From NCBI GenBank assembly GCA_018389105.1, contig JACATO010001058.1:124001-188000 (forward strand): a stretch of 64,000 bases of DNA, given 5' to 3'. Below are positions 60,401 to 64,000 of this stretch, piece after piece (positions within the stretch are counted from its first letter, which is position 1; every line of letters begins with the position of its first letter). This DNA is from Nautilus pompilius. Taxonomy: Eukaryota; Mollusca; Cephalopoda; Nautilida; Nautilidae. Made by a program: the position numbers and the translations under genes. The notes beneath the pieces were generated by a model that saw only the letters and a list, made by a program, of their open reading frames with translations, made no database searches and was not told where the DNA came from.

Positions 60401-61374
60401 AGAAAATAACTAAATAAATAAATAGTAGCTGATTTGAGCATTTTAAAAATCTTTATTCTTGGTCCACTCTGCATAAACGTGAACATAAACCATTGTTTTT
60501 TTTCTAGTTTTCAGCACAGAAAATGGGAGATGTACTAGCATAAGAAATAAATAAATTTTGCTTGCTGGGGAAAATTTTGTCTAGGCTTTTAAATAAATAA
60601 ATGTTAACTTTGTATTGATTATTGGGGAGTAAATGGTTAACAACAACAAAAGAATGTTCTACAGATGACTAATGCATTGTTATAATCTCTGACATTGTTT
60701 ATAAATAGCTTAGCAGTTTCCAGGAAAGGCATTATGAGGCCCACAGGGAAGAGAAATATTCATTGACGTAGTTTCTAAATTTATGCTTAATAGTAATAAT
60801 GCTATATTTCAATATATATATATATATAATTATCATTTTTGTCACATAGGGTAGAGAGCAGTCGAAATGGCAACCTGGCTCCATTTCTGTGCAGTCTCTC
60901 TTTTTCGAGGCCAGGCGTGATCAGCTTAGGACCAGCAACTGTGCAGCAGGTAGACAGACGGAAAGTCCATATTATGACTTATCTTTTTTAGCTATGAGAA
61001 GGAAATCGTGGTTACCAAAGAGCGGTTTGCCAAAACAGGGTGGTCTCTAACAGGAATTAAACATAGGTGATATACTACACTTACAACCAACTACTATGTG
61101 CAATACAGTATACTAGTGACTGTCAGCGAGCGTGGTGACAGAGACACCTGTGACGTGTGAACATTCTTATGGCTATTAAAATTCTTTCTGTCTGCAATCT
61201 TCTTTCAGTCAGCTGTTTCTGTAAATTCATCATTGAAACCCTAGCAAGTATTTTGGCAAAAACAACTAGGATAACACTTTTCAGAAGAAAAAGAATTATT
61301 CATATGTTTAATTTATCCAAAAAAATAGATTAAAAGAAGTTAATGGAATCTTGTATCCTTGTTTTCTTGGTCAT

Positions 61375-61408
<34 letters not shown>

Positions 61409-62209
61409 CTGATTATTTTGTACTTTTCAGGCTTCCAAACCACAGAAAAGTATAAAGCCTGTTTTACCATCAGTTGAAACTAAAACGGTTAATAATGGTA
61501 ACAAGACAAATAAATCAGAAACAGAAATGGCGTTGCCTTTCCGCAGGATGGAACCTAAGGTTTGTTAGCAAATTGGCAAAACAGTTAATGTTACCCCACT
61601 CTCTTTAATCCAGTCAGTGCCTTCTCAAAGTTATGAGAGGGAAATTTGAAGTTACCTTCTGTTAGCTGTGTTTCTGATGTAGACGTGGTATTATCTTTCT
61701 TTAGACTTTAAAGGTAAAGATGCCTATAGCTTGTTTTTTATCGTTGTTAGCACACCACCCTGATTCCACGTTGAATTTGTCTTTGAGGTGAAGATGAAGT
61801 GAAAACATTTTCATTCGACTTTCTTATTTGAAAAACCATCCAGGTTTCTTCTTCGAAGGACTCCTCAACCAACATGGCTGCCAAACCCCTCAGCGGCTTA
61901 GCAAGTCTAGCAGCCAACTTGGCAGGGAAAGTCACAGCTGACCAGTCAAAGTCGTCGTTCTCAAAACCCGACCAGTCCAAACAAAGCTGCTCAGCTTCGC
62001 CCAAGGAACCGTCAAAGAAGTCAGCTGAGCCATCAGAGAAAACTGCATCATTTGCTCCTCAGTCAAAAACCTCATCAAAGTCAGCTGCCTCATCTTCAAA
62101 GACATCATCTGCTGCCCTATCATCTGTTGCCAGTGCTGACAAGAGGTTGCAGATGATGAAGAAGAAAGCTGCAGCTAAGCTTCAAGAAAAAAGAAGCTTT
62201 TTAAAATGA
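51328..62209 (+). CDS. INTS12: INTS12 (Integrator complex subunit 12), complete coding region
   Basis: INTS12 is the PHD-finger subunit of Integrator, which cleaves nascent RNA at snRNA genes and at promoter-proximal RNA polymerase II. Exons: 51328-51456, 53510-53614, 56168-56445, 57518-57584, 59746-59838, 61431-61559 and 61844-62209, giving 388 residues; all junctions keep phase. The conserved N-terminus is [20 protein letters not shown]; this short N-terminal region mediates Integrator function in the family. A Lys/Glu-rich helix spans about residues 95-150. The PHD finger is intact, C4HC3: C167, C170, C184, C187, H192, C195, C214, C217. The tail is Ser/Lys-rich, with [14 protein letters not shown] and a basic end [15 protein letters not shown]. 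It is shorter than human (462 aa) in the Ser-rich tail only. A non-coding first exon is expected upstream. Confidence 0.97.
51457..53509 (+). other. INTS12: INTS12 coding intron 1
   Basis: Contains the 64-bp minisatellite. A 90-codon open stretch on the minus strand (52087-51815) is not recognised. Confidence 0.6.
52506..53407. repeat. 64-bp minisatellite, about 14 copies
   Basis: A unit including CAACAGGCTGATTAACCAAA and GGTGGGCGGTTTGAGAGACT repeats every 64 bp (for example at 52570 and 52634) with very few differences: ATAGAC versus ATGGAC, and rare single changes. The first copy is more diverged. It lies in INTS12 coding intron 1, ending about 100 bp before exon 2. Confidence 0.95.
53510..53614 (+). 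CDS. INTS12: INTS12 coding exon 2
   Basis: Acceptor AAATTTAG. 35 codons ending EAEKKNLEK, donor GTTGGT (weaker than average). Confidence 0.92.
54060..54965 (+). pseudogene. CR1/L2-like LINE fragment
   Basis: Plus-strand pieces [11 protein letters not shown] (compare LDFKKAFDTV), [16 protein letters not shown] and [13 protein letters not shown] carry reverse transcriptase motifs up to the FADD active site. After 54420 the sequence parallels the fragment at 35565-36445 (TGTGGGTGACATTAAA-like and GTTATAATTACAAATTAGCT words), so both come from one family. It lies in the INTS12 intron between coding exons 2 and 3. Confidence 0.65.
55075..55205 (-). mobile_element. SINE fragment (family A)
   Basis: Shares CTAGAACT and CCTTAGCAGTCCA words, in order, with the copy at 4398-4612. 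A (GT)n(GA)n tract is at its edge. Confidence 0.35.
56168..56445 (+). CDS. INTS12: INTS12 coding exon 3
   Basis: Acceptor TTCACAG, donor GTAAGT. Encodes [17 protein letters not shown], the charged Lys/Glu helix, [14 protein letters not shown] and the first PHD cysteines (CVVC). Confidence 0.97.
57518..57584 (+). CDS. INTS12: INTS12 coding exon 4 (PHD core)
   Basis: Acceptor TTGCAG, donor GTAAGA. Encodes [15 protein letters not shown] with two Cys and the His ligand. Confidence 0.97.
57585..59745 (+). other. INTS12: INTS12 coding intron 4
   Basis: AT-rich intron without identified repeats. The introns at 56446-57517 and 59839-61430 are also unremarkable, apart from (AT)n at 60810-60828 and (GT)n at 61373-61400. 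Confidence 0.45.
59746..59838 (+). CDS. INTS12: INTS12 coding exon 5 (PHD end)
   Basis: Acceptor TGCAAAG, donor GTGAGG. Encodes [20 protein letters not shown] followed by [11 protein letters not shown]. Confidence 0.97.
61431..61559 (+). CDS. INTS12: INTS12 coding exon 6
   Basis: Acceptor CTTTTCAG after a (GT)n tract (61373-61400), donor GTTTGT. 43 codons, Lys/Thr-rich, ending LPFRRMEPK. Confidence 0.95.
61844..62209 (+). CDS. INTS12: INTS12 terminal coding exon 7
   Basis: Acceptor CCATCCAG. 121 codons, stop TGA at 62207-62209. AATAAA at 62272-62277 is a well-placed poly(A) signal about 65 bp past the stop. Confidence 0.97.
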   Translation, partial: VSSSKDSSTNMAAKPLSGLASLAANLAGKVTADQSKSSFSKPDQSKQSCSASPKEPSKKSAEPSEKTASFAPQSKTSSKSAASSSKTSSAALSSVASADKRLQMMKKKAAAKLQEKRSFLK

Positions 62210-63592
62210 TTTTTTAACTAAAATTTTATATCTCAATGCTATCAGATTACATTGTATTCAAACTTTATTTAAATAAATAAGACAGAATGACTCCATGTTT
62301 ATTTGTTTCTAGATAGTCTGAAACCCCTATTTGTGTATGATCAACGTGTTAATTAAAGCATTAATTTAGTTACAAGGAGCCATCGAAATCAGAATTATTC
62401 TTTAATCAATTAACACCTGACACTTTTAGTTTCATTCAACAGTAATCTATTCCACTCATTAACAATCATATTACTGAAAACATATTTTCTTATATATGAT
62501 CGTACTAGTATCTTAGCCAGTTTGTACTTATGGCCCTTATTAACTGTAGATCCCCGTTGTTCATCCACTTCGTCTCTTAAATGTGTAATATTCAAACTTG
62601 CTATATCTAATACCTGTAACTGTTGTTAGTGTCTGCTAAATCTTAAGACCTGGAAACATTCTAATAAATTGTTAAACTCCAATCAATCCATGCCTGCTCA
62701 GAGTATTGAAGATGAACCATGAGCTTCACTGCTCATCTTTTATCACAAAGTAGCCTTGTAGAGAGTTTGATCAAACAATCTTATGGATCCATGCTTCAAA
62801 CTTGCTATTTTTGAGCACATTTAAGAAAAAAAACAAGTGGGTTTAAGAGAACTTCCTACTGCATATGGATACTGAGTAGATTGATATTATTTCTAATAAT
62901 CTCTCTGAAGTATTAGCTGTTGGAACCAGCTCAGTAGCATGTTCTCTGAACTTTCTAGTTAGTTTTCTCCCACATCTAAATAACGAACAGCTGGGACTTT
63001 CTGTGGTGGACACCAGCTAAGCTCTGTCCCCGTTCTCCGCCTGCTTATCAGAACAGCGGTCCTTGTTATGGGCTTTTGGCCCAAAACGAACTATAAGAGT
63101 TCAAGAGAACAGGCTACAAGTCAGACGGAGCCCGGATTGGTTATCTCCCCTTTGTACCTTCTAACCAACCCCCCCCCCGATCGAGAGAAATTAAACTGAA
63201 CAATATTACCAGTAAAGGGAACGATGTAGCTTCTGTTTGTTTGCTTAACAGAGAAATTACTTGAGGTAAAGGTAGCTAATAATCTGTAAATATATTATAC
63301 ACTGGGGTTATACCTGTACAAACGTTAAGAGGATCTGGAGCTGCCAACCAAGAACCCTGCATTTCTGGCTGTTGCGGGTTAACTGTGACCGGAGAACGGG
63401 TCCCAGCCCCTTTTTTTAAAAAAATAAATAATCGTTAATAGCCCTTTATGTCCTGTTGCTGTTTGTTTGTTTGTTTTTACAGCAGTTGGAACGATCTGTC
63501 GAGAGAGAGAGAGTTACTCCGCCTGGTAGTATTCTCCTGTTCTGGAAACCAGTTCGGTGCACCGAGGAGGAGGAGGAGGAAAACAAAACATC
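62210..63592. other. Intergenic region INTS12 to ZCCHC17-like gene
   Basis: Contains the INTS12 poly(A) signal, the LINE 3' fragment and a short piece with the SINE family-A word TTTTCTCCCACATCTAAAT (about 62960-62980). The sequence becomes more GC-rich from about 63480, consistent with a promoter and 5'UTR for the next gene. Confidence 0.5.
62405..62640 (-). pseudogene. CR1-like LINE 3' end fragment
   Basis: On the minus strand the terminal LINE motif is clear: GHKYKLAKILVRSYIRKYVF followed by NMIVNEWNRL, as in the GHSYKL...LRKYFFSNRVVN.WN.LP block. Only the last approximately 60 codons remain. It lies downstream of INTS12. Confidence 0.65.
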
Positions 63593-63712
63593 ATGTGGAA
63601 GAGAAGATCGAGTTTTGAGATAGAAAACTACGACGGTCGGAATCCGAAGAAGCGGAGGAGAGACTCCCACGGAGGGGAAATTCCGGAACTGTACTCTATT
63701 TTTCTGTGCGAG
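63593..63712 (+). CDS. ZCCHC17: Probable ZCCHC17-like first coding exon, partial gene
   Basis: ATG at 63593 opens 40 codons in phase 0: MWKRRSSFEIENYDGRNPKK, a basic stretch, then IPELYSIFLCE directly before the donor GTAAGG at 63713. In ZCCHC17 (pNO40, a nucleolar/splicing protein with an S1 RNA-binding domain) the segment LPALYTIFQGEV begins the S1 domain at the same relative position. The charged N-terminal lead is longer than in human. A GA-rich 5'UTR and GC-rich context support a gene start. The rest of the gene is off the window, so identity rests on about a dozen residues. Confidence 0.6.
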
Positions 63713-63780
63713 GTAAGGTAAGTTTTGCTCATTAGGGAGCCTCCCCCGGGACGGAGCAGCAGTTTCATGAAAACAGACGA

Positions 63781-64000
63781 TTACCCCTCCTTCTCCCTCT
63801 GTCCCCTCTCCCTCCCTCCTCCTCTCCTCCTCCCTCTCCCCCTCTTCCCCTCTCCCTCCCTCCATCTCTCACCCTCTCTCCCCTCTGTCTCCCCCTCTGT
63901 CTCTTTCTCTCTCTTCCCCTCGCTCCCCCTCTTCCCCCTCCCCCCCTCCTCTCTCTTCCCCTCCCTTCTCCCTCCCTCCCTCTTCCCACCTCTCTCCTCT
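63781..64000. repeat. Polypyrimidine (CCTCTCCCT)n tract
   Basis: Almost pure C/T on the plus strand from 63786 to the window end, with irregular CCCTCTCC/CTCCCTCC words. It lies in the first intron of the ZCCHC17-like gene. Purine-rich ORFs on the other strand (Gly/Arg/Glu) are artefacts of this tract. Confidence 0.9.

Noticed and set aside
63446..63989. Gly/Arg/Glu-rich minus-strand frames
   Set aside because: Artefact of the polypyrimidine tract; no domain, and the opposite strand carries a better-supported exon.

Overview
The window is animal (metazoan) nuclear DNA: split genes with GT-AG introns, long AT-rich introns, microsatellites and minisatellites, and decayed DNA transposons, LINEs and SINEs. 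I recognise five conserved genes by joining exons by eye, and every junction keeps frame. Protein divergence, the TTAGGG-type motif inside a satellite and the repeat content suit an invertebrate, perhaps a mollusc or other lophotrochozoan. The species cannot be fixed from sequence alone. I see no bacterial, phage or CRISPR features.

Layout. (1) 1-9662, minus strand: the 5' four coding exons of a patatin-like (ATGL/PNPLA2-type) lipase. Its 3' end lies off the left edge, and its first intron holds a 2.6-kb minisatellite. (2) About 9.66-10.57 kb: a GC-rich head-to-head promoter region. (3) 12401-39040 (perhaps from 10559), plus strand: a SAAL1 orthologue whose introns carry hAT, mariner, Tc1, pogo and CR1-like remnants. 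(4) 39041-44761: a repeat-rich convergent intergenic region with a LINE remnant and a Tigger/pogo remnant. (5) 44762-49045, minus strand: complete four-exon HIKESHI. (6) 49046-49560: a second GC-rich head-to-head promoter. (7) 51328-62209, plus strand: complete seven-coding-exon INTS12, with a telomere-motif minisatellite upstream of its start codon and a 64-bp minisatellite in its first coding intron. (8) 63593-63712, plus strand: probable first coding exon of a ZCCHC17-like S1-domain protein, followed by a pure pyrimidine tract that runs off the window.

The genes have unrelated housekeeping roles: lipolysis, a poorly understood ARM-fold protein, nuclear import of Hsp70, the Integrator complex, and a nucleolar or splicing protein. 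They are linked by promoter sharing, not by pathway. I found no new multi-gene system. The most unusual content is the repeat architecture: a blockwise-evolving 28/34/37-bp satellite, a 42-bp satellite with built-in telomere repeats, a pogo element with intact-looking ends, and a small hAT-type element with a perfect 8-bp target duplication.
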